From: Thermophilibacter provencensis
Lineage (GTDB): Bacteria > Actinomycetota > Coriobacteriia > Coriobacteriales > Atopobiaceae
NCBI RefSeq assembly: GCF_030372065.1
Contig: NZ_JAUDEA010000006.1
Location: 1 to 64,000, forward strand
Reading direction: 5' to 3'
Length of the DNA: 64,000 nt
The first letter of the stretch is position 1. Each line of letters starts with the position of its first letter. This document shows, one piece after another, positions 17,099 to 25,349 of this stretch. Under the pieces are notes generated by a model that was not told the origin of the DNA, did no database searches, and saw only the letters and a list, made by a program, of their open reading frames with translations. The translations under genes and the position numbers were made by a program.

Positions 17099-17129
17099 AT
17101 GTTACGAAGGGACTGTCCCTTCGTAACAT
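17099..17129. repeat. mini-palindrome ATGTTACGAAGGGAC family, copy 1
   Basis: Perfect palindrome with 14-base arms (ATGTTACGAAGGGA and its complement) between sufU and the Rrf2 gene. A nearly identical 31-base copy forms the end of pcrA at 45070-45100. It ends just before the GGAGGTGAT ribosome site of the regulator and could modulate its translation; that is inferred. Confidence 0.8.
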
Positions 17130-17144
17130 TGGAGGTGATGAGAG

Positions 17145-17594
17145 ATGGCTGGGATGTTCTCGACCAAGGGAATGTACGCGCTGCGCGCGATGGCGGACCT
17201 CGCCGCGCACGACGGCTGGGTGTCGCTCGGTGACGTGGCGCGGCGCCAGCACATCTCGCGCAAGTACCTGGAGCAGGTCATCTCCCTCATGCACAAGGCG
17301 GGCTACGTTGAGAGCCAGCGCGGTAAGGGCGGCGGCTACAAGCTCACGCGCAAGCCGGAGGACTACACGCTCGGCGAGCTCCTGCGCGCCGCGGAGGGCT
17401 CGCTCGCACCCGTGAGCTGCCTCGACTGCACCAACGAGACCCTCTGCCCGCAGCTTGACTCCTGCCCCACCGTGAGCGTCTGGCGCGACCTCGGCCGCGT
17501 GACGGCCGGCTACCTGGACTCCAAGACGCTCGCCGACCTCGTGCGCGACCCCGCCGACGGCGAGAAAGGCCCCTGCACCGCCAAGCCCATGTAG
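17145..17594 (+). CDS. Rrf2-family (IscR-like) Fe-S-sensing transcription regulator
   Basis: The 149-residue protein opens MFSTKGMYALRAMADLA and has the winged helix-turn-helix with HISRKYLEQVISLMHKAGYV and the RGKGGGYKL wing typical of Rrf2. Four cysteines cluster in SCLDCTNETLC and the following DSC (Cys92, 95, 101, 107), suitable for an [Fe-S] cluster. It lies directly after sufU with a perfect GGAGGTGAT ribosome site, so it probably senses cluster status and controls the suf operon. A cysteine-metabolism role (CymR-like) is less likely in this context. Confidence 0.88.
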   Translation: MAGMFSTKGMYALRAMADLAAHDGWVSLGDVARRQHISRKYLEQVISLMHKAGYVESQRGKGGGYKLTRKPEDYTLGELLRAAEGSLAPVSCLDCTNETLCPQLDSCPTVSVWRDLGRVTAGYLDSKTLADLVRDPADGEKGPCTAKPM

Positions 17595-17603
17595 TGAAGA
17601 CTG

Positions 17604-17660
17604 TGACAAAGGTGACAGGGTAAGTTGTCATGATGACAACTTACCCTGTCACCTTTGTCA
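17604..17660. repeat. palindromic element, family E copy 3
   Basis: Perfect 27-base arms (17604-17630, 17634-17660) and a three-base loop, core TGACAAAGGTGACAGGGT. It lies between the convergent Rrf2 and fba genes and may help stop transcription from either side. Confidence 0.85.
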
Positions 17661-17670
17661 GGTCAGAGGA

Positions 17671-17703
17671 ACGCCCGGCCCCGCGCGCTGCGGGACCGGG
17701 CGT
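17671..17703. terminator. GC-rich hairpin between the suf regulator and fba
   Basis: Arms ACGCCCGG-CCCCGC and GCGGG-ACCGGGCGT form a 14-pair stem with one mismatch in the convergent intergenic region. Position and stability suggest the fba terminator, though no long T-run follows. Confidence 0.5.
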
Positions 17704-17742
17704 CGGCATACCTATGTGGCGGGCACGTGCTTCTCGCCAGAC

Positions 17743-18615
17743 TTACGCCCAGCCCTTGCCGTCGGAGCCAAACTCCTTCATGAGCTCCTCGGTGCGGACC
17801 TTGATGGCGTCGCGGCCGGGCTTGAGGAGCTTGCGGGGGTCGTAGCCCTTACCCTGCTGGTCCTTGCCCTCCTCGATGTACTTGCGGGTGGCCTCGGCAA
17901 AGACGACCTGGAGGTCGGTGTTGACGTTGATCTTGGAGACGCCGAGGGAGATGGCCTTCTTGATCTGGTCAACGGGGATGCCGGTGCCGCCGTGAAGGAC
18001 GAGCGGGAGGTCGCCGACCTTCTCCTTGATGGCGGAGAGGGCGTCGAAGGAGAGGCCCTGCCAGTTGTCCGGGTAGATGCCGTGGATGTTGCCGATGCCG
18101 CAGGCGAGGAAGTCGACGCCCAGGTCGGCGATGGCCTTGCACTGGTTGGGGTCGGCGATCTCGCCCATGCCGGCAACGCCGTCCTCGACGCCACCGATGC
18201 CGCCGACCTCGGCCTCAACGGAGATACCCTTGGCGTGCGCGGCCTTGACGACCTCCTCGGTACGCTTGAGGTTGAGGTCGAAGGTCTCCTCGTGGGAGCC
18301 GTCGTACATGACGGAGGTGAAGCCGGCCTCAATGCACTTGAAGACGTCCTCGTAGGTGCCGTGGTCAAGGTGGAGCGCCACGGGGACGGTGATGTTCTTG
18401 TCCTCGACGAGCTGCTTCACGATGTCGGCGACAATCTTGTAGCTGACCTGCCACTTGGCGGCGCCGCTCGTGCACTGGATGATGACCGGGGACTGCAGCT
18501 CCTCGGCGGCGTCGAGAATAGAGGACGCCCACTCGAGGTTGTTGGTGTTGAAGGCGCCGACGGCGTAGTGGCCCTTCTCAGCGGCCTGGAGCATGGCAGT
18601 AGCGTTAACGAGCAT
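17743..18615 (-). CDS. fba: class II fructose-1,6-bisphosphate aldolase
   Basis: Zinc enzyme of glycolysis that splits fructose-1,6-bisphosphate into the two triose phosphates. The 290-residue protein shows AVGAFNTNN, the metal site in VALHLDHGTYE, GGIGGVEDG, the HGGTGIPVDQ loop and NVNTDLQ. I chose ATG 18615 (MLVNATAM), which has GGAGGT five bases upstream, over an ATG four codons earlier. The lack of a longer C-terminal region and the sequence style fit the Gram-positive FbaA type; tagatose-bisphosphate aldolases are the nearest alternative. Confidence 0.93.
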   Translation of the reverse strand: MLVNATAMLQAAEKGHYAVGAFNTNNLEWASSILDAAEELQSPVIIQCTSGAAKWQVSYKIVADIVKQLVEDKNITVPVALHLDHGTYEDVFKCIEAGFTSVMYDGSHEETFDLNLKRTEEVVKAAHAKGISVEAEVGGIGGVEDGVAGMGEIADPNQCKAIADLGVDFLACGIGNIHGIYPDNWQGLSFDALSAIKEKVGDLPLVLHGGTGIPVDQIKKAISLGVSKINVNTDLQVVFAEATRKYIEEGKDQQGKGYDPRKLLKPGRDAIKVRTEELMKEFGSDGKGWA

Positions 18616-18818
18616 GTTGACCTCCATTTGGTTGGTAGCCCTAAAGGACGTACGAATTAATGATAGCGCGACAGAAGGGAGAAATCGGTCTCAGGCGCAT
18701 ATTTTGGCGGCCAAGTTTGTCAGCTCTCTGCACGGTTGAGCGCACAGTGGCAGCCACCTGCCCATTGTCCTAGAATCGTGTGCCGTTGTATCAATTGCGA
18801 GAAGGGAGCATCCGTTTT

Positions 18819-20225
18819 ATGGAGCGTCCGAACGCCTGGAAGAAGTACAGCGCCGAGCAGCTCGACGCGCTGCACTACCTCTGCGAGGGCTACAAGTCCT
18901 ACATCTCCGAGAACAAGACCGAGCGCGAGTGCTGCGCCGCCGCCGTGACCATGGCCGAGGAGGCCGGCTACGCCAACCTCTCCGAGCGCATCGCCTCTGG
19001 CGAGCCGCTCAAGGCCGGTGACAAGGTCTACGCCGTCAACCGCGGCAAGAGCCTCATGCTCCTGCACATGGGCACCGAGCCCCTCACGGCCGGCGTCAAC
19101 ATCCTCGGCGCGCACATCGACTCGCCGCGCCTCGACGTCAAGCAGGACCCCGTTGAGGAGAAGAACGAGCTCGTCACCCTTGACACCCACTACTACGGCG
19201 GCGTCAAGAAGTACCAGTGGGTCACCATGCCGCTCGCCATCCACGGCGTGGTTGCCAAGAAGGACGGCAGCGTCGTGAACGTGGTCATCGGCGAGGACGA
19301 GGCCGACCCCGTCTTCTGCATCACCGACCTGCTCCCCCACCTCGGCGCGCAGCAGATGTCCAAGAAGGCCAGCGAGGTCATCGAGGGCGAGATGCTCGAC
19401 GTGCTCGTGGGCAACCGCCCGCTCGTCATCGAGGAGGGCGCCGAGAAGGACGAGGACGCCGAGAAGAGCCCCGTCAAGGCCGGCGTCATCGCCATCCTGA
19501 AGGACACCCTGGGCATCGAGGAGGAGGACCTGCTCTCCGCCGAGCTCGAGATCGTGCCCGCCGGCGCGGCGCGCGACTTGGGTCTCGACCGCTCGATGAT
19601 CCTCGGCTACGGTCAGGACGACCGCGTCTGCGCCTACACGAGCCTCATCGCCCAGCTCGACTGCGAGACTCCCGCTCGCACCGCCGTCTGCCTGCTCGTG
19701 GACAAGGAGGAGATCGGCTCCGTGGGCGCCACGGGCATGACGAGCCACTTCTTTGAGGACGCGATGGCCGAGGTGCTCGAGCTCGCCGGCGAGACCGGCC
19801 CGCTCGCCCTGCGCCGCTGCCTCGCCAACTCCAACATGCTCTCGAGCGACGTCTCGGCCGGCTTTGACCCCACGTTCGCGAGCGTCTTTGAGCCGAAGAA
19901 CAGCTGCTACCTCGGCCACGGCCTCACGTTCAACAAGTACACCGGATCGCGCGGCAAGGGCGGCTCCAACGACGCCGACGCCGAGTACGTGGCCACCATC
20001 CGTCGCGTGATGGACGAGGGCGGCGTCTCCTGGCAGACCGCCGAGCTCGGCAAGGTGGACGCCGGTGGCGGCGGCACGATCGCCTACATCCTGGCCACCT
20101 ACGGCATGAACGTAATCGACTGCGGCGTGCCCGTGCTCTCCATGCACGCGCCGTGGGAGACCACGAGCAAGGCCGACGTCTACGAGGCGTATCGCGGCTA
20201 CCAGGAGTTCCTCAAGCTCGCGTAG
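18819..20225 (+). CDS. M18 family aminopeptidase
   Basis: The 468-residue protein has the di-zinc aminopeptidase I signature set: GAHIDSPRLDVKQDP, the catalytic DKEEIGSVGATGM pair of glutamates, FEPKNSCYLGHGLTFNKYTG and the C-terminal PVLSMHAPWETTSK. Members remove N-terminal acidic or hydrophobic residues from peptides. I start it at ATG 18819 (MERPNAWKKY), after GAAGGGAG. A strong terminator follows at 20248-20325. Confidence 0.92.
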   Translation: MERPNAWKKYSAEQLDALHYLCEGYKSYISENKTERECCAAAVTMAEEAGYANLSERIASGEPLKAGDKVYAVNRGKSLMLLHMGTEPLTAGVNILGAHIDSPRLDVKQDPVEEKNELVTLDTHYYGGVKKYQWVTMPLAIHGVVAKKDGSVVNVVIGEDEADPVFCITDLLPHLGAQQMSKKASEVIEGEMLDVLVGNRPLVIEEGAEKDEDAEKSPVKAGVIAILKDTLGIEEEDLLSAELEIVPAGAARDLGLDRSMILGYGQDDRVCAYTSLIAQLDCETPARTAVCLLVDKEEIGSVGATGMTSHFFEDAMAEVLELAGETGPLALRRCLANSNMLSSDVSAGFDPTFASVFEPKNSCYLGHGLTFNKYTGSRGKGGSNDADAEYVATIRRVMDEGGVSWQTAELGKVDAGGGGTIAYILATYGMNVIDCGVPVLSMHAPWETTSKADVYEAYRGYQEFLKLA

Positions 20226-20247
20226 GAAACTTCGTTACGGCAACGGG

Positions 20248-20325
20248 GGCCGCCCCTCCGATTCTCACGCAAGGACTGCGCTTCGCGGAAGATCCTTGCT
20301 TAGAGAATCGGAGGGGCGGCCTTTT
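20248..20325 (+). terminator. strong intrinsic terminator with nested stem
   Basis: Perfect 19-base arms (20248-20266 and 20303-20321) with an internal seven-base stem GCAAGGA/TCCTTGC, followed by TTTT. It lies 22 bases after the aminopeptidase stop. The arm length is unusual for a plain terminator and it may derive from a palindromic element. Confidence 0.8.
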
Positions 20326-20409
20326 GCTGTCACGGTTGTCTGCAGCGGCGTGAGGAACTCCTGGTGGCCGTCGCTCAGGGCCTCCACCCTCTGGAGGGCG
20401 CGGGGAGGG

Positions 20410-21030
20410 TCACTCGATGGCGAGCGTCACCTGGGTGTTGGGGAGGCCGGTCACGGTGGCGGTGGTACGGCCGCGGTCCCAGCTGAGGAACGTATCGCTG
20501 TTGATGCGGAACTCCCACTCCTTGCCGGACTCGTCGACGCCGCTGAGGTAGTACGTCGCGCCGCTCTCGCCGCTCACGTCCCTCGTCTCGACATCGTGCA
20601 GCTCGACGCGCACGGGGTCGAAGAGGTACGGGATGTCCAGCAGCGGCTGCCCCACAAAGACGTAGCAGGTACACACCATGAGCGCGATGATGACCGCCCC
20701 GAAGATGCGCTCGCCCACGCCCTTGAAGTCATCGCGCAGCTGCCGCGCCACCGCCACGACGCCAAAGGAAAAGATGGCGAGCCAGCCCGGAACGCCCACG
20801 AGCCGATACGCCACCGCGATCGGCCCCTCGTCCGTCTTGCCCAAGGTAAACAGGCCGATGAGTCCCCACGCGACATAGCTGACCACGGCCAGGGGAACAA
20901 GAACTATCAAGGCAATCGCCAGATAGCGGCGCCGGCGGTCACGGGCGGACTCCACGGGAGACTCGCTCGCCTCCGCCTCCTCCATCGCCGCCTTGAGCCT
21001 CGCGTACGTATCGTCCTCGTGCGCTTCCAT
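20410..21030 (-). CDS. hypothetical membrane protein with three predicted helices
   Basis: The predicted 206-residue protein has an acidic N-terminus and a basic DRRRRY segment. Hydrophobic stretches follow at about residues 38-61 (AIALIVLVPLAVVSYVAW), 75-96 and 107-125. The outer C-terminal domain of about 80 residues contains YYLSGVDESGKEWEFRIN and TVTGLPNTQVTLAIE. I do not recognise a family. The extracellular domain is beta-rich. The next gene upstream is not in the same unit, so it seems monocistronic. Confidence 0.65.
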   Translation of the reverse strand: MEAHEDDTYARLKAAMEEAEASESPVESARDRRRRYLAIALIVLVPLAVVSYVAWGLIGLFTLGKTDEGPIAVAYRLVGVPGWLAIFSFGVVAVARQLRDDFKGVGERIFGAVIIALMVCTCYVFVGQPLLDIPYLFDPVRVELHDVETRDVSGESGATYYLSGVDESGKEWEFRINSDTFLSWDRGRTTATVTGLPNTQVTLAIE

Positions 21031-21177
21031 GTACCCCCCTCCGCTCTCAAGACAACGTTAGCCCGAAGCAAGGGGAAATGCTGGCTTGGCCGGCATCCCT
21101 TGCGCAACGCTTACGTCGCGGGCCAGGGCGGCCGGGCAGGATCCTTTGCCGGAATCTCGGATTGCGCATGGCGAGAA

Positions 21178-21234
21178 GAACGCGTAGCTCGGGATTCTGC
21201 GGCTAGACGGCCGCGTTTCCCAAGCTACGCGTTC
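21178..21234. repeat. nested inverted repeat near 21.2 kb
   Basis: Arms GAACGCGTAGCT and AGCTACGCGTTC (12 bases, perfect) enclose a second small stem GCGGC/GCCGC. It lies in the 295-base gap 21031-21325, which holds no gene I can see. Confidence 0.6.
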
Positions 21235-21325
21235 GGTAGTTCAACTTCTGTCACGCGCTAACGCGGATGTTGGTAATCCCCGATTGCGTGTGGAGGTCCG
21301 GGGCCGAGGTTCTTCTCGCCCGCAC

Positions 21326-22003
21326 CTACAGGTCGGCCATCGTCTTGCCGGCGCCAACGAGACCCTCGAAGTCGGCGGTGAAGGCGTCCACCGCAGCGTC
21401 GATCGCGGCGTTCTTAATGAGGCCCTCGATCACGGAGGAGGCGGCCGTCACGGCGCCGACGCCGTAGCGGGCGAGCTCGAGGATCTGCTGGGAGTTCTTG
21501 AAGCTCACGGCGAGCACCTCGCAGGGGAGGTCGTTGGCGCGGAAGATGTCGTGGATCTCCATGGCAACGCCTACGCCGTCGTAGCCCATGTTGTCGATGC
21601 GGTTGATATAGGGGGCGGCGTAGGAGGCGCCGGCCTTGGCGGCGAGGAACGCCTGCATCGGGGTGTAGATGGCCGTGGCGGTGGTGCGGATCCCCTCGGC
21701 GGCGAGCATGCGAATGGCCTTGAAGCCCTCCGGGACGCTCGGGACCTTGGGGAAGGTGTGGGCGCCGAGCTCGGCCACGATACGCCGGCCGTCGGCGACC
21801 ATCCCGTCGGCATCGCGGGCCACGACCTGCGCGTGGAGCTCCATCTCGGGCCCGATGATGTCTCGGATCTCGTGCAGGGCCTCGAAGGGCTGGCGGCCGG
21901 AGGCGGCAAGGATCGACGGGTTGGTGGTCACGCCGTCGACGGGGTAGTACTCGACCAGGCGCTTGATGGCATTGACGTCGGCGTCGTCGATGATGAGCTT
22001 CAT
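21326..22003 (-). CDS. fsa: fructose-6-phosphate aldolase (FSA/TalC-type transaldolase family)
   Basis: The 225-residue protein opens MKLIIDDADVNAIKRLVEYYPVDG-like, contains GVTTNPSILAASG, the Schiff-base lysine strand HTFPKVPSVPEGFKAIRML, TTATAIYTPMQAFLAAKAG and APYINRIDNMG. Short transaldolases of this kind cleave fructose-6-phosphate to dihydroxyacetone and glyceraldehyde-3-phosphate. Start ATG 22003 follows GAAAGGAA. It is directly downstream of a glycyl radical enzyme gene, the same neighbourhood as fsaA next to ybiW in E. coli; here that partner is broken. Confidence 0.88.
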   Translation of the reverse strand: MKLIIDDADVNAIKRLVEYYPVDGVTTNPSILAASGRQPFEALHEIRDIIGPEMELHAQVVARDADGMVADGRRIVAELGAHTFPKVPSVPEGFKAIRMLAAEGIRTTATAIYTPMQAFLAAKAGASYAAPYINRIDNMGYDGVGVAMEIHDIFRANDLPCEVLAVSFKNSQQILELARYGVGAVTAASSVIEGLIKNAAIDAAVDAFTADFEGLVGAGKTMADL

Positions 22004-22031
22004 GACTGGTTCCTTTCGCTTGGCGTGTGGA

Positions 22032-22064
22032 AGCGTGCAAAAGTGCCTGTCCCTTTTGCACGCT
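22032..22064. repeat. mini-palindrome overlapping the stop of the glycyl radical enzyme gene
   Basis: Arms AGCGTGCAAAAG and CTTTTGCACGCT (12 bases, perfect) around TGCCTGTCC. The right arm overlaps the stop codon at 22063-22065. It shares the GTCCC-type centre of the mini-palindromes at 17099 and 45070. Confidence 0.75.
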
Positions 22065-23912
22065 ACAGGGTCTGCTCGGTGCGGGCGATGATGTCGTCCT
22101 GGGTGGCGCGGGAGAGCACGTTGAAGAACGCGGAGTAGCCGGCCACGCGGACGATCAGGTCCTTGTGCCTCTCGGGGTGGGCCTGCGCGTCGAGCAGGGT
22201 CTCGCGGCTCACGATGTTGTACTGCACGTGATAGCCGTGCAGGCGGTCGAAAAACGATGAGATGAGCATCTCGAGCTTCTGCTTGTTGCGTTCGGAGGCG
22301 AGCATCGTGGGAGCCATCTTCTGGTTGAGTAGCACGCCGCCCGTGATCTTCTCCGTGGGAAGCTTCGAGACAGACTTGAAGACGGCGGTGGGACCGTGGG
22401 TGTCGGCGTTGTGCGCGGGGCTGCAGCCCTCGGCGAGCGGCTCGTGGGCGTGGCGGCCGTCGGGCGTGGCCATGGTCCCCATTCCCTGCCCCACGTTGGC
22501 GCTGATCGAGGAGGTGCCGGCGTAGCGGATGCCGCCGATGGGGCCGCGGCCATGGCGCGTGTTGGGATACTTGGCAATCTCGTCGATGTAGGACTGGTAG
22601 GCGTCCACTACGAGCTGGTCCACGGAGTCGTCATCGTTGCCGTACTTGGGGGCGTCGTTCACGAGCATCCGGCGGATCTGCTCACCCTTCTCGCCCGCGA
22701 AGTCGCTCTCCAGCGCGTCGGCGAGCTCGGCCGGCGTGATGCGCCTCTCGTCAAAAACGAGCTTCTTGATGGCCGCGAGGGAGTCGGCCATGTTGGCGAT
22801 GCCCACCTGGAGGCCTGAGATGAAGTCGTAGACCGCGCCGCCCTCCTTGATGGTCTTGCCGCGGCCGATGCAGTCGTCCGTGAGCGCGGAGCACAGGACG
22901 TCCGGCACGTCGCGCTCGGAGGCCTTGTCGATGGCGTTCTCCACGATGACGTTCGCACGGGTGATCTCTCGGATGGTCTTGTCCCAGGCCTCCATGAGCT
23001 CGTCGTAGCTCTTCATGTCACGGAAGCTGCCGTAGCCCTTGGCAAAGCGCTTGCCGGTGGTCACGTCCACGCCGTCGTTCATCACGCAGAGCAGCATGCG
23101 CGGGAAGTTCACGTAGCTCATTCCCGTGCAGCGGTAGCCCCACTTGCCCGGGACGGCCGTCTCAACGCAGCCGATGACTGAGTAGTTGTAGGCGTCCTCC
23201 TCCGCCACGCCCCACTTGATGAAGGACGGGATGATTACCTCGTCGTTGTTGAGCGCGGGCATGCCAAAGCCGAGCTTCATGACCTCGATGCACTCGTCGT
23301 AGAACTCCTTGTTGAGCCCGGCGTGGTAGCGCACCGTGAGGTTGGGCTGGGTGAGGCGGGTCTTCGCCACGGACTGCAGCACGAGGAAGGAGAGGTCGTT
23401 GACCGCGTCGCGCTTGTCCGTGGTCTGGCCGCCGATGGTGACGTTCTGGTACATGGGGCTGCCGGCCGAGGAGAACGTGTGCGCCTGGCTGCGCACCTTG
23501 TTGACGGAGAGCGTCTTGATCCAAAGGCAGGTGAGGAGCTCGAGCGCCTCGTCACGCGTGATGGCGCCAGAGGCGATGTCCGCCTGGTGGTACGGGAACA
23601 TGTACTGGTCGAAGCGGCCGTAGGAGAGGCTGTGGCCGTTGGACTCGATCTGCAGGATGAGCTGGATGAACCAGACGGACTGCACGGCCTCGCGGAAGGA
23701 GCGGGCGGGTTCGTAGGGCACGCGCTCGCAGGTCTCGGCAATCCGGCGAAGCTCGGCCGCGCGCGCCTCGTCCTTCTCGGCCTCCGCCATCTCGCGGGCG
23801 AGCGCGGCGTAGCGCCCGGCGAAGCGGCGCACCGCGACGATCACCACGAGGACGGCCTTGTAGAAGACGCTCTTGTCGATGGCGTCGGGGTCGGTGAGGT
23901 CGAGCGCGGCGC
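22063..23912 (-). pseudogene. 5'-truncated glycyl radical enzyme (PflD/YbiW-like)
   Basis: About 615 residues of a pyruvate formate-lyase/diol-dehydratase-type glycyl radical enzyme are intact, from DKSVFYKAVLVVIVAVRRFA to the stop. The active-site cysteine is in YSVIGCVETAVPG and the radical glycine in IVRVAGYSAFFNVL. Family members are about 770-810 residues, so roughly 170-190 N-terminal residues are missing. Homology stops near position 23912, where it meets a DeoR-like remnant on the other strand. An internal GTG at 23847 could initiate a shortened protein, but the barrel would be incomplete, so I call it a pseudogene. No activating enzyme is nearby. Confidence 0.75.
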
Positions 23913-24023
23913 GGCACCGTCCCGCTTGCGCTGGGCAAGAAGGACGTCTGCGTGATCACCGACCCCCACCTGAGCGACGAGGCGCGCGGCGAGCTCGCCG
24001 CGGCGGGCGTCACGACCCTGTGA
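23913..24023 (+). pseudogene. C-terminal remnant of a DeoR-like sugar regulator
   Basis: Thirty-six codons on the plus strand read LGKKDVCVITDPHLSDEARG and then ELAAAGVTTL before a TGA. This looks like the last strand-helix-strand of a DeoR-family effector domain (usual form VITD, then a helix, then LxxxGV). The rest of the gene is absent. Its position suggests it was the divergent regulator of the neighbouring enzyme gene. Identification rests on a short stretch and is tentative. Confidence 0.4.
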
Positions 24024-24064
24024 CACGGGGACGGAGGGATTGTCACCGCTCCGTCCCCGGTGTC
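24022..24064. repeat. palindrome after the DeoR remnant
   Basis: GACACGGGGACGGAG pairs with CTCCGTCCCCGGTGTC (one bulge) around a 12-base loop. It belongs with the GGGAC/GTCCC mini-palindromes of this window and separates the remnant from the telA stop. Confidence 0.7.
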
Positions 24065-24077
24065 CCACTCCGTCGCG

Positions 24078-25268
24078 TCACTCCCCCGGTTCCGGCGAGG
24101 CGCCCTCCCCGTCGCGATTCATCCGCTCGGCGTAGTCGCGAGCCCGCTCAAGCTGCTCGCTCAGCACGTCAATCGTCTTGGCGAAGGACTCGTTGGCCTG
24201 CTCGCGGAACCTGTCGATGCCGTCGAGCGTCGAGAAGACCGCGTCGTATGCGCGCCTCAGCGTCTCGGGCGAGACGCCGCTCGAGACGGCCTGCTGCTGC
24301 GTGCGCAGGGAGTTCTCCTGCAGCAGCTTGCTCGTGCGGTCGATCATGGCGTCGGTGGTCCTGTTGACGGCGTCGATCTGGTCGAGCACGAGCTTCTGGT
24401 TCTCGAGCGACTGCGCGACGATCACGGCGGTGCGCAGCGCGGTCACCGTGGTGGTCTTGGCGCGCTCGACACCTCGGACCAGCTGGTCGTTGTTCTGCTG
24501 GATGATCCCCATCGAGAGGTAGGCCTGGATGGTCACCGCCGCCTGGGTCTGCACGTCCTGGCGGCGCTGACGCACGGCGAACAGCGCGTCGCGCTCGAGC
24601 GAGGCGGCGAGCTCGGCGTTGCCCGCGGCCCGCTCGCGCTCGATGCGCTCCACGAGAGCGTCGTCGATGCCGGTCAGCAGCTCGTAGGCGCGCCTCAGGG
24701 TCCCGAGGTTGCCCCAGAGGCTGCGCCGCTCCACGTTGAGGGCGGCGTTGTCCTTGCGCAGCAGGTCCTGCCCCTTGCCGAGCGCGAGCAGAATCGCGTT
24801 GAGCTGGCCCTGGTTGGACTCGTAGCGCCGGAAGTAGCGCCTCACGCGACTCGCGAGGGGCAGCGCCCCCAGCAGGCGCTCGGCGAAGGTGTCCTCGCCC
24901 GGCGCGAGCTCGTCGACCTCGTTGCGCAGGTCGACGAGGCTCCTGGAGACCTCCTGCTGCGCTCCCCCGGACCTGGACGTGGCCAGGGACTGCTCGAGGA
25001 AGCGGCTCGAGGTGCTGCTGGTCTCGCGAAAGGCGTCGGCGCCCACCTCGTAGATGGCGTCGACCTCCTGCTTGAACTCGAGGCTCTGGGGCGGCAGGGT
25101 CGCCACGCGCGCGACCCAGGAGCCGGCGTTGTCGCTCAGGCGCCGGAGCTCCGCGGCGTCAGGGGCGGGCACCTGCGAGAGCGCGCCCTCGACGCGCACC
25201 GGCTCGGGCGCCGGGGTCGCCTCAAGGTCGAAGCGGTCGTCGGGCGCGCTGAGAAGGTCATCGGACAT
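24078..25268 (-). CDS. telA: TelA-family toxic-anion (tellurite) resistance protein
   Basis: The 396-residue soluble, helical protein matches the TelA/KlaA family: LSDNAGSWVARVATLP, RRYFRRYESNQGQLNAIL, a long helix RRQDVQTQAAVTIQAYLSMG and the conserved NNDQLVRGVERAKTTTVTAL. I start it at ATG 25268, which has AAAGGAGA seven bases upstream, rather than five codons earlier. Family members are linked to tellurite, cell-wall antibiotic and colicin tolerance, without a known biochemical activity. It is the last gene of a leftward unit with an XpaC-like partner, as telA and xpaC are paired in Bacillus, plus two binding-protein-like genes. Confidence 0.85.
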   Translation of the reverse strand: MSDDLLSAPDDRFDLEATPAPEPVRVEGALSQVPAPDAAELRRLSDNAGSWVARVATLPPQSLEFKQEVDAIYEVGADAFRETSSTSSRFLEQSLATSRSGGAQQEVSRSLVDLRNEVDELAPGEDTFAERLLGALPLASRVRRYFRRYESNQGQLNAILLALGKGQDLLRKDNAALNVERRSLWGNLGTLRRAYELLTGIDDALVERIERERAAGNAELAASLERDALFAVRQRRQDVQTQAAVTIQAYLSMGIIQQNNDQLVRGVERAKTTTVTALRTAVIVAQSLENQKLVLDQIDAVNRTTDAMIDRTSKLLQENSLRTQQQAVSSGVSPETLRRAYDAVFSTLDGIDRFREQANESFAKTIDVLSEQLERARDYAERMNRDGEGASPEPGE

Positions 25269-25349
25269 GGGGTCTCCTTTCATGGGGGGTAGGTGGGGTC
25301 GGGCGGCAGGCGCGCCCGCGGCCGCAAGGCGGTCGGGCCACGCGGGACG

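Noticed and set aside
24078-25268. TelA gene taken as direct evidence of tellurite resistance
   Set aside because: The family name is historical; the sequence gives no biochemical activity, so only the family is claimed.
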